Assembly (NCBI RefSeq): GCF_032062135.1
Contig: NC_092860.1
Span: forward strand, 68,853,820 to 68,917,819
Origin: Pyxicephalus adspersus
Taxonomy: Eukaryota; Chordata; Amphibia; Anura; Pyxicephalidae
Length of the DNA stretch: 64,000 bases
Direction: 5' to 3'
The first letter of the stretch is position 1. Each line of letters opens with the position of its first letter. Position numbers and translations under genes: made by a program. Under the pieces are notes generated by a model. That model was not told the DNA's origin. It saw only the letters and a program-made list of their open reading frames with translations, and searched no databases. Of this stretch, positions 1-13,483 are shown one piece after another.

Positions 1-1575
1 ACTTACAGAACTGGGGTCAACACACCTTCTCCTGGTTCGGCAGGTGTAACGTACTCAAAATGAATGTGATGCCTCGGTTGTTATACTTTTTACAAACGTT
101 ACAAGTACACTTACCTCATCCGTTTTGTATAGGTTTCGACGTGAATTCCTACATTTTGTTTGGGGAGGGGATTCTGCTCGTTTACATAAAGAAAATTACA
201 GGGAGGGATGGCATTCCCTGACCTGCTTTTAAATCAGGAGGCGGTAAATCTCGCAAGGTGACTGACTGGTGTAGGCACAAGAGACTGAAACCTTGGGTTA
301 TGATTGAAGAAGCAATGTCCCTCGTTTTACTAAAAGGGGCGCCATGGTTGGCGCCTGAGTTGATGTCTGGGGACCCAAGCATCCACTTATTGACCCAACA
401 TTACAGGTCACCAGGAAATATTTTAGAATTGAAGGGCTGCAGGTTTATCCATCTCCACTGACCCCACTGTTGGGACACCCAAGATTTTCCCCAGGAATCT
501 TTGATCAAGTGTTCTGTGCATGGAGGGAAAAGGGGGTGTTCAGGGCATGACATTTTAGGAATGATACGGGATAGTCTTCTACAGAGATATTAAAGTCAGA
601 CCACTCCCTACCACGTCTAAATGCCTGGAGAAATCTCCAATTGATGTATTTACTTAACTCTCTTCTATCCCCCTCCCATTTTGACTGACCTCTATCCATG
701 CTGGAATCTGTGTGTAGTGGTGAGGGGCCAATTCATGGCACCCTCTCTTCTGCATATAGCTTGTTGTTAGAGAGATCAGTCTCATCCCCTCTACCATTTG
801 TTACAAAATGGGAAAGAGACTGGCATATGGTTTTCTCTTCAGAACAGCTAGAACACCTTTTATACTTTGGACATAAAGCGTCAATCAGTAACTCCTACCA
901 GGAGTTGAATTACAAACTGCTGATCAGGTGGTACAGAGTTCAAACTCTTCTAGTCAAAATCTATCCTTAGGCAGACCGTAGGTGCTGGAGATGCAAAAAT
1001 GAGCTAGGTAGTTTGATTCATATATTTTGGGATTGTCCTCTTTTGTCCCTTTTCTGGTTACAGGTAGCGGACATAATAAAAAGACCTAACAGATGTATCA
1101 ATTCACAATAAGCCAGAACTTGCTTTACTACATGTGTCCTCTTTTTCAAAGAAAAAGTACCATAACTCTTTTGTAAAGCATCTTTGGAATGTTGCTAAAG
1201 CTTGCAATGCAGTACTCTGGAAACTTCCCCACAAGCTATTTCTCAGTGGTTTGCGCCAATTACCGAGAGTATGACAACAATGGAAGATTTTATGGCTGCT
1301 GGAGATGGTCGTACAGAGAAGCTTAATAGAACATGGTTTTTATTGGTTTCACTATACCACTACTACAGTATTGGCCGATAAGAAGTGCAAGGAATGATGC
1401 TGTTGATGATGTTTGAGTTGCCTCAAAGAATCCTGTGTGATTTCCTATATGTCTACCTATGTGATAGTAACTAATATTCTCTTTGAATTTTAAATCAGTA
1501 ATTGAAGCGATGCCTTCCTTTTGTATGCTTACCTGGTTGCTGAATACAAATGAAAAAAAATAAAATAAAAAAAGA
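1..1575 (+). mobile_element. L1/Tx1-clade LINE, 3' part of ORF2, decayed
   Basis: The left edge starts inside the element. Across frames the + strand gives typical L1-clade ORF2 C-terminal signatures: NYKLLIRWYRVQTLL at about 910-955, then RRCWRCKNELGSLIHIFWD (the Cys-rich W-C-rich motif) at 975-1035. Many stops and frameshifts are present. The 3' end is the A-rich tail near 1545-1575, which directly abuts the 3' end of an oppositely oriented L2 element. Confidence 0.75.
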
Positions 1576-3360
1576 AGGTTAAGTGGGACAAGAACTGTGG
1601 AAGGCTTTGAAGGCATAGCACAGGAGCTTGAATTTGATTCTAAGGTGAAAAGGAAGCCAAAGAAGAGATCTACAGAGAGAACAGGGGTGGTGAGAAGGAT
1701 GGATAAGTCTGGTTGCAGCATTCATAAAAGATTGTGGAGGAGAGAGTCGGGTTAGTGAAATACCAGAGAGGGAGGATGTTGCAATGCTCCAGATGAGTGT
1801 GTGCAAGGAGTTTGGTTGTCTATGCTGACAGGTGGGGCGGATTTTGGAAATGTTGTGCAGGTGAAAGTGACAGGACCTGTTCTGAATATGGGGGTTAAAG
1901 GAGAGAGCAGAATTGAAGGGGACGCCAGGACAACATGTCTGAGAAGAGGGGCGAATAACAATGGTATTAACAATTAGAAGCATGTCAGGGGGAGATTTGG
2001 TATTTGAGGGGGAGGGAAGATGAGATCTGTTTTATCCAGGTTGAGTTTTAGAAACCTGTCAGCTATCCATGATGAGATGGCTGTTAGGCAGCATGAAACC
2101 TTATCCAGGACTGAGGGAGACAGGTCAGGGGTGGACAGATAGATTTGAGTGTCATCAGCATACAGATGGTACTGTTAACCAAAGGAACATATGAGACTAC
2201 CGAGTGAGGAGTTGTACAGAGAAAAGAGAACCGGTCCAAGGACTGACCCTTGGGGAATACCAACAAGGAGTAGATTAGAGAGAAGGAATTACCTTGATTC
2301 AAAGAAACTTGAAAGGAGCGGTCATACAGGTGGGAAGAAAACCATGTGGGAGCAGTGTCACTGATAACAATGGAGTTCATGATTTGGATTAAAAGGGGGT
2401 GATCAACTGTGTCAAAAGCTGAGAAAAGATCTAAGAGGTGGAGGAGGAGGAGGAGGGAAAAGTTGCCCTGAGACTTAGCTCTGATGAGGTCATTGCTCAC
2501 TTTAGTGGAATGGGCAGCTTGAAAGCCAGGCGAGTGGGTCAAGGATAGACATAGTGTTTAAATAGTGAGTCTACAGTGAGCAGACACATCATGTCTGAGT
2601 TTGACAATTTTATCTTTAAAATAGGTAGCAATGTCTTGGGCAGGGAAGGTAGTTGTAGGGGGAGCAGGTGTGGGATTTAGGAGGGAGACCATTATTGAGT
2701 AGAGGCTGCGTGGGTTGGAAGATTAAGAGGATATGACAGCAGAGACATAATTTTGTTTGGCAAAAGTGAGTGCAGTGTTAAATTGTTCCAGTCTGGCTTT
2801 GTAGTCCATGAAGTCAGTAATAGGGCCAGATTTCCTCCACCTGCACCCTTGCACCTGCACGAGCAGTTTTTAGTAGATGTTTGGTGCGATTGTTGCGCCA
2901 AGGTCGAGGGTTAGCAGGACCAGGGTAGGGCAGACCCAAAGAATAAGTATGCTTCAACTGAATGGCAGTTTTATCTGTAAATGTTATTTTAGAGAGAATG
3001 GGGGTTAGGGATATAAGGCAAATTGAGAACAGGTTGTGGTCAAGGTTGTGGATATCTCTCTGCCATTGACCCGGTCTGGTATGTGGCAAAGAGCGGCAAG
3101 AATTTAGGAAGGTGGAAGTTGAGGAGGTTGTGATCGGAAAGGGGAAATGGTGAGTTGTTAAGGTGGGTGAGATTGCAGAATTTGGTAAATACTAGGTCTA
3201 AAATGTGTCCAGCAATGTGTGGGCTGTTTATGTTCTGTGTCCAAAGGCAGAGGTAATTGAGAGCAGTTTGGCTGAATGATAGTTGGGGTCATTAAACATA
3301 AACATTTAAGTTACCAAGGATGAAGGTGGTAGCAACAAAAAGGGGTAGGGGACAAAAAAG
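1576..3360 (-). mobile_element. L2-type LINE, endonuclease and reverse transcriptase remnants
   Basis: Read on the minus strand. The endonuclease C-terminus lies near 3250-2820 (LDLVFTKFCNLTHLN, SDHNLLNFHLP). The reverse transcriptase lies near 2545-2085 with HSTKVSNDLIRAKSQGN, DLFSAFDTVDHPLLI and, degraded, the [10 protein letters not shown] region near 2140. The 3' part near 1980-1580 has RLIHPSHH and LCYAFKAFHSSCPT. The same family recurs at 18385-18721, 19600-20918 and 24750-25490. No intact ORF. Confidence 0.8.
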
Positions 3361-3635
3361 ATAGATGGAAGGCGCTTTAAAACTTTACTTTATTGTATGC
3401 TGCCAATGCTGGTGTCCCTCTGTTTTTGCTAGGGAAACCCTGACACCAGTTTTGCATTTTGCCTAACCGCTTTTTGATTGAATAACTTATACAAAAATGT
3501 ATAAATATATTCCATCTTTTTTATATATGCCCATGTATCTTTAAAATTTCTTTTCCAAAAAAAAGTGATTTATTGTACAATTAGATATATATTTAATTTT
3601 GTTTGCCTAACCTGTGAAATTTTATTTTATTTTAG

Positions 3636-3688
3636 TGACAAAGCACCTGCAATCTCCTCAGGATTTAAATATTATTCCAAGTTGTAAA
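3636..3688 (+). CDS. UBXN6: UBXN6 candidate exon A
   Basis: A 53-base open block follows a pyrimidine-rich tract ending in TTTTAG and ends at a GTAAGT donor. It enters with two bases of a split codon, leaves in phase 0 and encodes [17 protein letters not shown]. It corresponds to the poorly conserved stretch before the PUB domain, so homology cannot confirm it. The support is the good splice sites and the phase match to exon B. Confidence 0.5.
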
Positions 3689-6600
3689 GTAAGTTTGTTC
3701 ACTGAGATAAAGTAATCATCACTTGTGCACCAGAAATACCAGTGTCTTTATCCTCTTTTGACAGAATATGCATGCATCTGAAAAGGAATCCACTTCTGTG
3801 TGTAATGTTCTGTTTAGATGCCCACTAACTGGGGAGTTACTAAGGAAGGAGGAGAAGGAATCCCACATAAGAAAATCCATAGAATCAGTGAGTGTGGGAA
3901 AAAATAATGCTTTTCTAGCTAGAAAAATAAATTTATTTTCATGCTTTTTCCAGATAGACTAAGCTTAACTCCCTTGTTCTGTCCATATTTTTCCCAGCTG
4001 TTAAGTACTGATCCAATTTCTGCGTCAATTATGAAGATTTACACTTTTAATAAGGATCAAGACAAAGTGAAAGTCGGAGTTGAGACTATAACAAAGTAAG
4101 TAAGCATTCTATTGTTTCTTATATCATTTTTTTAGCATTACAATATTTCCTAAATTCAAATAGCAGTGTAATAGAAGCACCATTTACCTTGACCAAGGCA
4201 AAGAAGGATATTCATAAAATGGAGATTTATATCAGTCAAGAGCCATCGTAAAAATGACTGTAGGGGGGAAACTACAGTATAATAACTTTTTTTCCTGCAA
4301 GGAAATGAAACATTACACAACATACAAGTACATTTAATCATTTTTTTTTAATAAAAAAAAAAAAGACATGAAACGGCTGGGTTTTAATTGGCAAAAAAAT
4401 CACATATGTATTTGGCATAACAATTAGTATGCCCCAATCACAAGTAACAATAGGTAAACATAGGTGAATCACAAATCACTAAGGCAGCCCCATGTAAACC
4501 AACATAAGGAAGTGCCTTTTTACTAGACATACTGTATGCCCGCCTAAGCATATGGTATATAGGCAGATGTATATAACGTCTCTACCCAACGCGTTTCGCC
4601 AGAGGACTTCTTCAGGGGTCACGGTGACATCATTACAAAGATAGGTGGTTGTACTGATTCTGTTAGATCCTGGGAAGCTTTTTCTTAGGATCATGTATAC
4701 ACCAGGTTAATTCCTATAGAAATGAGTAAAGAAACAGGTTAAACTGCAGTGATGACGGGGCATACAAATAGGTTAGAAGACCACTAGGATCTAATATATT
4801 TCTGGGGAGGCAAATCTAAGCAATCTAAGAAGAGTTACACATTCTCTCTATATTATATTGTTCCATTATATCTGTTTGTTGCACCTTTTTTATATACTTT
4901 CAAAGCAAAACTAAACCTTAAATATAAAAAATTGCAACTGAAGGTTTACATAACTGCCTATGTATTCATTCATTCACTCTATTAGAAGGGTTTCCCAGAA
5001 AGCAGGTATCTGTTTCAGTACCACAGAGCGGAATGGTGGACCCTCCGTGTCACCAGCACAGTTGTCAGAGATGTGCACGGGGCACAGAGTGTAAGCAACC
5101 GCCCAGTCGTCTCCAGAGCCTTTAGAGGTGAGGATGTTAGTCTGCAGGCATTTGCCAGGTTGAGGCCCCTGTGCATGCAGAGGCTTGTGACTGCTGACAG
5201 GAGCAAAGTGTGGTGCAGGAACATGAGACAGGAGCATGATCAGACAAGCTAGAGGTCATGGTGTGGGGGGTGATCAAGAGTAATCAACGGTCAGAGCCAG
5301 GGTTGGTACTCAGGAGAATCACCAACAGAAACAACTGGTGTCTGGGAACGGAGCCAAGAGGAACTCCGTGCTAATTTCCTGTTGCCAGTCACTTTCTTTT
5401 ATCAGGAAAAACATGTGGCAGATGGGAAACACATACCAGCAAGTAAGAAAACCCACCACCAAAGAGAGTTCTGGAGCAGAGGCAGCTCAGGTGGTGTTTG
5501 AATTTCTGACAGCAGATAGAGTGCTTTTGCTGAATATTCTGAATCCCTGGGGTAAAGGGGCAGCTCTCAGAGAATCACGACTTAGACCAAGAAGTGACCA
5601 GCAGACAGGATTACTGAACAAAGCTGCTGCTACTGCTGGCTGCAGAGGAATGTGAATTGGGTGATACAGGCAAGGGCACAGATCCCCTGGTCCTGCACGG
5701 ATTTGTGACAGTATCTGGGATCTACGTGATTATGTGACTGCGGATAAAGGTGATATATGTAAACAAACACCACAAAGTTGACATGGCATATTCATTCTCC
5801 CACACCAAATTAGAAAAATGCAGATTTGTCACTTGAAAATATAAGCATTTCTCTACATTTATTTATTACCTAAAGTAAACATTTTTTTTTTTGTAATGGA
5901 ACACCTTATTTTTATTTTAACCCCCCCAGCGGTAATCCTGAGTGTGACTCTGGGTGGATTTTACTTGCTAAAAGCGGTAATCCCGAGTCACACTCGAGGT
6001 CGCTTTAAACTTCTTGCTGTGACTATTGTGTGTTTCTGCTTCCCCTGACTGTATACGTGTGTGTGTGTGTGTGTGTGTGTGTACCCTTACATGTGTGAAT
6101 ATATACCTTAGTATATGTGCCCTATGTGTTCCTCCTATCTGATGTTTGTCTGCCATAACTATGTGCACATTCCCCCTAAGTGTGTAAGTCTTTCCTGACA
6201 TGGTCCATGTCCTGCCTTTGACTGCAAGTGCTTATGTGCCATCTGTGGGTGTTTGCCTTTTATGTGTTTCTTTCCTTTCCTGAGTATATGCATTTATGCC
6301 TTGTGTGTTAGACTCTTTTTTGACTGTGTGTTATGTCTATTTGTGTGTATTTTACCTATCTGTTTATGCTGTGGCTGTATACTGTGTATGACATGTATGT
6401 GTCTATCTGCCCCTACTTTTTGTGTCTGTGTCTGTATCTGTCTGTTTTACTTTGTATGCTTGCACTTAATGTATGTAGGAAACTTACCTGACACTTGGAT
6501 GGAAACTTTCCATCCACCCTATTTTTACAGTGCTTTGCAAAAATATTCGCCCCCAGTGCTTGTCCTGCATTATTACTATATGATTTTCCACAACATGACT

Positions 6601-9600
6601 ATCACTTTGAAGGTGCAAAATACTTAGAAACAGAAAATGTGAGTGTGCATAGGTATTCGTCCCCAAATCCTAAAACATTTCACTGCAATGGTAATTATTG
6701 TGTTGCACTTCATTCAGATGTTGCTTTCTGTTACTGTTCAGCTTATGCATCCACCTCCTTGGCCACTGCGCACCTTCAGCTGTTGTGAATGTGCTAGTAC
6801 TATATTTTGCTAGTACATTTGCACTCATCTGTACTTGCCCTTGCAAACCTAAATGGCCTCACAACCCAATCTGCTGAGGACAGGAGTTATTTCTGGCCAT
6901 TTAATGTAAGCACATACCAAGGAGGGCATAGTCATTTATCTCAGGCATGGACTTTTCAACTCATGGTGACTGGAGATACAGCCTTGGCTGAGTAAATGAT
7001 GAGCCCTGGTGGGCTGAGACTGCTGAAGTAGTACTATGTCACCTCCAACAGGATTGAAGTCCAGTTGAATACATTTTTCATTTCTGCTGCTGGAGTTTCA
7101 ATACTGAGTGGAAGCGCACACCACTAAAGCACCAGTTCTGTATTGGCATGTCAGAACAGCTAAAAGATGAATTGGCCTAGGTAGTGTTGGAATCATTCCT
7201 TGGATAATTCGAAGCCTCTAAGAAAAACTGCAGGCTGTGTGAATGCAAGTCGAGTACAAATGGGAACAAATGGGTCTTTGGACCCTCCTGAATTTTTCAG
7301 TTCCCCAAGATATGCCAAACCCAATGCAGTTAGGATTCGCAAGACTCTCTCCGTCAAGCGAGGAGTATTAGAGATGTTTCCGGACCAATATGTGTCTGTA
7401 CTGCAGAGGTTCCGGTCAGAAACTGTCCAGTCTGTTCTCTGGGTAAGACTGAAAAAAAACTTTCCTCTTCTCCTTTTCTTGCGGCTTTCTCTGCAGATGT
7501 CTCACTCTTCTTATTCCTGCAGGCCCTCAAAGGAACCTTTGAGGTCCAAGCAATTTTTGACTCCAGAGCCTGCCACTTCTTGCTTGATGCCTCCCTCACT
7601 CAGCAATTATGTTTATCACTTTGCCCTAAGACACAACTTTTCCTATTAAACCTGCAGAGGGTTCCATCATCATGCCTGGTCGCTTATCCAATGAATCATT
7701 TCAACTGCTAACTTTTCTTCCTCTTTATAGAATAGAAAATAGAAATTTCGACGTTTTTACATCCTCATCTCTTCATTATTCTTGGTCATCCTGGGTATAC
7801 ACTGGTTACAAGACACAACCTTCTTGTCAAGTGTTATCAAGTGTCCTTCTCAGACTGTTTTCTTTAGTTCTCTTTGACCAACTGCAAAGTTTTAGACAAG
7901 AAGGAACTAATTCTAACCGTTTACCAGGAGTATTGTGGATGTATTTGACCAGAGAGGCCTATAACTTCCTAAGGATTTGGGAAGGGGATGAAAGAAAGAT
8001 GGCATTACACCCCTGCTTTGGTCACTTTGATTTGGTTGTGACGCCATTTAGTCTTTGTAACAACCCTGGGACATTCCCAACATTTCATTTCAAAGACAGA
8101 GAAATTTTGATGCCTCTATGGTCCTCATTTGGATGACCATGATCATGGATGATTTGGATTTGATGTAAAACCATGTAATGTGAATTTGAGAAAAGGAAAA
8201 TTCCATGGACCCTGAAAAGTTTTCAGCTGTATTGAATTGGTCAACTCCAGTGGATAGGAAGGGGGTTTAACGATTTCTGTGTTTTTCCAACTTCTACTGG
8301 ACATTCATTAAGAATTTTACATCTGTAGTGTGTAATCCCTGTCCAAGCTCAGCAGTGCTCATGTCGCCTTCCCTTGTGCCCATGGAGCACAGGAGGCTTT
8401 TGAAAAGGCTTTTCAAAAGTAGACTTTTTACAACATGGACAATCCCCAGACCAAACTAGAAGGTCCATAGACCTTATATTGGTACTGCATACCAATTGGG
8501 AACAAGGCCTTAAGAGGGAAGCCATGCTGCTATCATTAGACATACAAAAGGCATTTCATAGCTTGTCCTGGCCATGTTTATATATAAAACAAAATGGGGT
8601 TTGTGCCATATTTCACTAAGTTCAGCTTGGTACGATGCCCCTACAGCAAAAATTTCTCTGCAGGGTCGTCTCTCTCCACTTTTCACCATCAAAGGAGGAA
8701 CATGGCAAGGTTGCCCCCTCTCCCTTTTATTGTTTGCCCTGGCTTTGGAGCTGTTAGCAATAGGCATTTGCCCCTACCGGATTATCAGAGGCATTCGATG
8801 TGGGGCAACCAAACACAAATATGCCTTATTTGCACATGACATAATATGTGTACGTTACATCCCCAATCTTTTGAAGCTGATAGATAATTTTTCCATAATT
8901 TCAGGGCTACAAGTGAATTGCACCAAATCCCAAGTGCTTAATGTTAACCTACTGGCCCAGCAGGTTGACTAAATCAAGAGTAACTTTGACTTTCTGTGGG
9001 GCGCAAAACATCATTACAGTACCTAGGTATCCAATTTACATCAACATATCAGACACTCCACCAGGCCAAATATACTCCGCTTATTGGAAGGATTGTGTCA
9101 GATTTACAGAAATGGTCTAAATCCCCACCCGTTTGGTTCAGAAGGGTAGCAAAGGTTAAAATAAATGTGCTTCCAAGAATATAATATCTCTTTCGAACAC
9201 TGCCAATTTTGGTGTCTGGGCACTCTTTAAATCACCTTTAAACCCTAATATTGATGTTCATCTGGGGGGGGGGGGGAGAAGCAGAATTCAAAATGCTGCC
9301 ATGTACGTACGACGCCTAGGGGTTCCCTATCTCCTGCAATATGCCAACACCTCTCCATCTCCTAGAATCTCATTCTAAAATATCACCCCACACTCCTTTA
9401 GCGCCCCTTTTGGATAACCCGGAATTCTCCCTGGGAAGATGTAGATACAGATTTAGTTGGTGGATTGGAAAAGGTTTTCTGCGAATAAAAGATTTATTAA
9501 ATGTGCGAGGAGTGCTCAGTCTTAAATATTAGTAAAGCAAAATAGAACCTCCCACAAGTGAATACTTTTGATAAAGACAGATAAAATTATGTGTGTATGC

Positions 9601-12600
9601 TCTAAACTCAGGCAAAGTGCACATTCTGCTCTTCATCTTTTGTAAGTTCTTGTACTTCTATAGTGGATACTAAAGCCCAAATCTCCCTTCTTTATGCAGC
9701 CCTTGTGGCTCCAGTTACAATACTTTCCTATATGCACTCTTGGGAAGCAGACCTAGGTAAGACATGGGAACTGGATGAGTGGAGTGAGAGAGCTCATTCA
9801 CTGTCTAGAGTATGTATCAACTCGTCCTTGGTAAAAGCAAACTATAAAGTGTTCCTACGCTGGTACCTAGTCCAAGAACCCATAGCCAAATACAAGCCCT
9901 CTTCCTCACCATTATGTTTTAGGGGTTGCGAAGCAAGAGGCTCGATGGACCACATTTTGTGGTCATGTCCCATAGCTCAAAATTATTGGTTGGAGTTGTT
10001 CCATCTTCTTTCCTCTATTGTATAGGTCGAGATAGAGAAAACTTGGGAGGCTGGAATATTCATTAAGTTTAATCAACAGCTCCCTAAATATGTAAATATG
10101 GGCCAAACTTTTTCTGCTTGCTGCTCGTATAACATTAGCTAATGTGTGCAAGAAAGACAATATTCCCATGGAACCACTTACCTCAAAATTGAACTAGATC
10201 ATGGTAAATGATAAGCCCTCAAACACCCTCCGTCATACTTTAGGCAAATTTGAGTGAAAAAGAAGGTGTCATTAATTACTCATCACATGATGGGAGGTAA
10301 AAAGCGTAATAGTTCTAAAATATATACAAAAGATGTCTCCTTACAGTGATGTAAGGGAAATATGTGCAGAACTGTTTTTTTGTCATTTATGTTACTCCGT
10401 TGTTGATTGCTTTCATTGTGTATTGGTTAGGCATGTCCTGTTTAAAAGGTAAAGTTGTTAATTATCAAGTGCCCGACAGAGGGCTCACTATGTATCGCTT
10501 GTTGATGTATGACGTTTGTCAATTCTTTATAAAATATGTTAAAAAAACTCAATAAAAGATTTTTTTTTTAACAATCGTGAATGATTTTCAGATTTGTTCA
10601 ATTCGACTCAAATGACCTTTGTTTAGCTAGAACAAGTAGAAAATGTAGAACACTAAATACTTGTATTGTGGATGTGGACTTGTAAAAACATTCTAATGAC
10701 TTGTGTCATCTTTCCCATGAGTTTGTCTCCCTTGGGACTGCTGGGAGCTCACTGGCTTCCCAATGCCAGAGGGAAAAATAGCTCCAAGAGAAATAAAGGA
10801 GCTTGTAAGTTACTTAGTTTGCTTTATACAGAAGACAGTTGGTATTTCTGGTAACTAGGGAGGGATCTATGAGGATGTAGTTAGTTGCTATTGTTTATTT
10901 TTTTCTACACTTAGATTTTTATTAGTATATAAATTGTGTCAAATATAAAGCTCAATCAACAATACAAAAGGTATGTCAGTTACAATGATAAAAAAAAAAA
11001 AATACCGTATTTTTGACCGTATAAGACGCTCCGGAATATAAGACGCACCCAATTTTAAAGGAGGAAAATCTAGAAAAAAATGATTCTGAAAGATTATTCC
11101 CCTTCTGATCACTCATGTGCCATTCATACCGGTATTCCCCTTCTGATCACTCATGTGCCATTCAAATTCCCTTTCTGATCACTCTGTGCCATTCAAATTC
11201 CCCTTCTGATCACTCTGTGCCATTCAAATTCCCCTCCTGATCACTCTGTGCCGTTCTTACCTTTTTTTCCACTGTACGGCAGTTAGGGCAGGGATCAGCA
11301 GGGGGTGCTGTGCCGGCTTCTTTCACTCTGCACTGCAGCCAGGAGGAGACACACTCTGCAGCCAGAGAGGGGGGGAGACACACGCTGCAGCCAGCGAGGA
11401 GAGGAGACACACGCAGGATCGGGTATCGGGTGAGTATCTTATTTTAATTATTTTATAACACATTTGTCGTATAAGACGGACCAACTTCCCCCCCCCAGTT
11501 TTGGGGAAGATAAAGTGCGTCTTATACGGCAAAAAATACGGTAAGTGAAACAATCAAATACCAAAGATAGCAACAAAAGTGACATTTACTATTTATCTGT
11601 TAGGAAGGAAGTTGGGCAAGATATCTTCCATTTGTTGTAGTAGCATAAAAAGAAACAGAATAATACTTATTTCTTTAAGTATTACATTAGAAAAAAAGGG
11701 TATATTTAAACAGGTTCTGTGGATGTTTTGTAAAGGTCAGAAAATCTAAAGAACTCCCAAATGCCTCAGGTTTTGAAAAATTTAGCAAGACAAATTTAGA
11801 CTGATCAGGAAAACGTTGATGAAGTCTGGTTGGTTTAAAACACCAGCATATCAATATTTATAAGAAACTTCTTGTATATTGGTACTTATTCAGCAGCTAT
11901 GTTCCAAAATATAGACATTACTCCATTGTGTATCTGTAAATTTGGCATGAACGGTGTTTTTCCAACTAGTTCTCTATTTATGGCACAAGATTATATAAGT
12001 AGCGATATAGAACAGAGATATACCGTTAATGTTCTACCCACTGCATTTATAAGTAGTGAATCTGCAGGTAAGTGCAAAAAAGAAACTGGTTGTCATCATC
12101 TGAGAAGTTTAAAGATGATCTATCTCATTATTAGTTGTCACACTTACCTCTTCCTCACTAAAGCGCAGGCATCTCCCGCCTGCGCATGCGGGCAGTTCTG
12201 ACGCTAACGCCAAGCTTTATCAAGTCTGTCCAATCTGCTGGCCAATCAGAAAAAAGCATCTTGACCAGCCCTGGCTATTTAACTAGCTCACAGACTGCAC
12301 ACTGTGTACTTGCAATGTGTCTCCATGCCCCTAGTTCTGTAAGCTAGTTCCTGTATACCTGTTGGCTAATTCATTGTTTCCTCTGTCAAGCTCCTGCGTT
12401 ACCCATCATTGTTCAGTCTGTTGGTTCCCAGCCAACTTCCTTGTGCTGTTCCAGTGTTCCTGTCTGTCTGTGGTTATCCCTGAGTCACCTGTACCTCCTG
12501 TTGCTTCCAGTGTCTCCTGTGTTCCTTGTGCCCACAGTGGCCCCTGTTTCACCGGTGTCTGTCTCCTGGCTCCCTGGCATTTGATCCCTTGTGTGTGGCC

Positions 12601-13449
12601 TGACCTCTCTTGCTTGCTGCCTGCCTCGACCTCGTCTTTCCTCGACTATCCTTCTGCTTTGTGATTTGGTACCTTGGTGTGCCCAAGGACCTCAATCTGG
12701 CAGTAACCAGCGGCGCAACACCCTCACCATCAGAGGCCCTGGAGAAAACCTGGTTACTGCTTAGACTCTGCGTCTTGGCCCTTCTCAAGGCTCACACCAC
12801 CTCTGTGCAAGCTGTAGTGCCCCCTAGTGGTCATGTTTCTTCATACATGACATTAGTGTTTGTTTTGCAAAAAATTGATAGCATAGAACCAACTGTTGGG
12901 TGCTGTTTGATCTGGGAATGTAGTGCATGGGATCCATGGTGAGGCTGCCAAAATTATTGGAAAGAGAGAGGATTTTATTTGAACCCAATCTTTTGAGATA
13001 TTTTCGTTTTTCTATTCCACTATTCTTTGTAGCTCAACTGCTTTGGTAATATATGTATAACTAATTCTGGGGCACTTACCATCCCAAAGAAATTTAAAGG
13101 TGGATAATTTATTGAGTATAACAAGACTAGATCACTTGGTAGTTTGATGCCTAAATAGGTTAAGTGGTTTTGCTTCTTTTTAAATGGGTAAGTATGTAAA
13201 AGGTGTTGTTTCCCCTGTGTCGAATGGACAACACTAATTGCCAGCGATTTAGAGTTAATTTTGAAATGTGAAATATATTGGACCTGTTCAAATTTCCCCA
13301 AAAGAACAGGAAAGTATGTGCTTGGGTTGAAAATGAAAGAAGGTAAGTCTTATCATTTTATACTGTTTGCCTTTGATTTTAAAGACCATGATATCTGAAG
13401 TTTGGGGAACAGTTTTGAGAAATGTTTCTAATGTTGTTAATAGTATAAA

Positions 13450-13483
<34 letters not shown>

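Larger units (their letters stand above)
10905..13430 (-). mobile_element. L1-clade LINE, 3' half, split by a MITE and an LTR
   Basis: The minus strand at 13301-13020 reads [12 protein letters not shown], then [20 protein letters not shown] and NYPPLN, the L1 ORF2 block after the YADD motif. Lower-coordinate flanks continue as decayed C-terminal and 3' sequence to about 10905, where a T-run on the + strand marks the poly(A) tail. A MITE (11003-11543) and a solo LTR (12136-12852) are inserted in it, so the L1 is the oldest of the three. Confidence 0.7.

Noticed and set aside
4570..4625. GCGTTTCGCC module as a regulatory element of UBXN6
   Set aside because: The same module recurs at 27.3 kb and weakly at 51.2 kb, so it is a dispersed repeat.
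6253..6627. 124-codon Cys/Leu-rich open frame
   Set aside because: Produced by TG-rich low-complexity sequence and ends inside a Tc1 terminal repeat.
12362..12942. Two + strand open frames (100 and 110 codons)
   Set aside because: They lie within or across the end of the solo LTR; the related frame in the 39-kb copy is not conserved in length or sequence.
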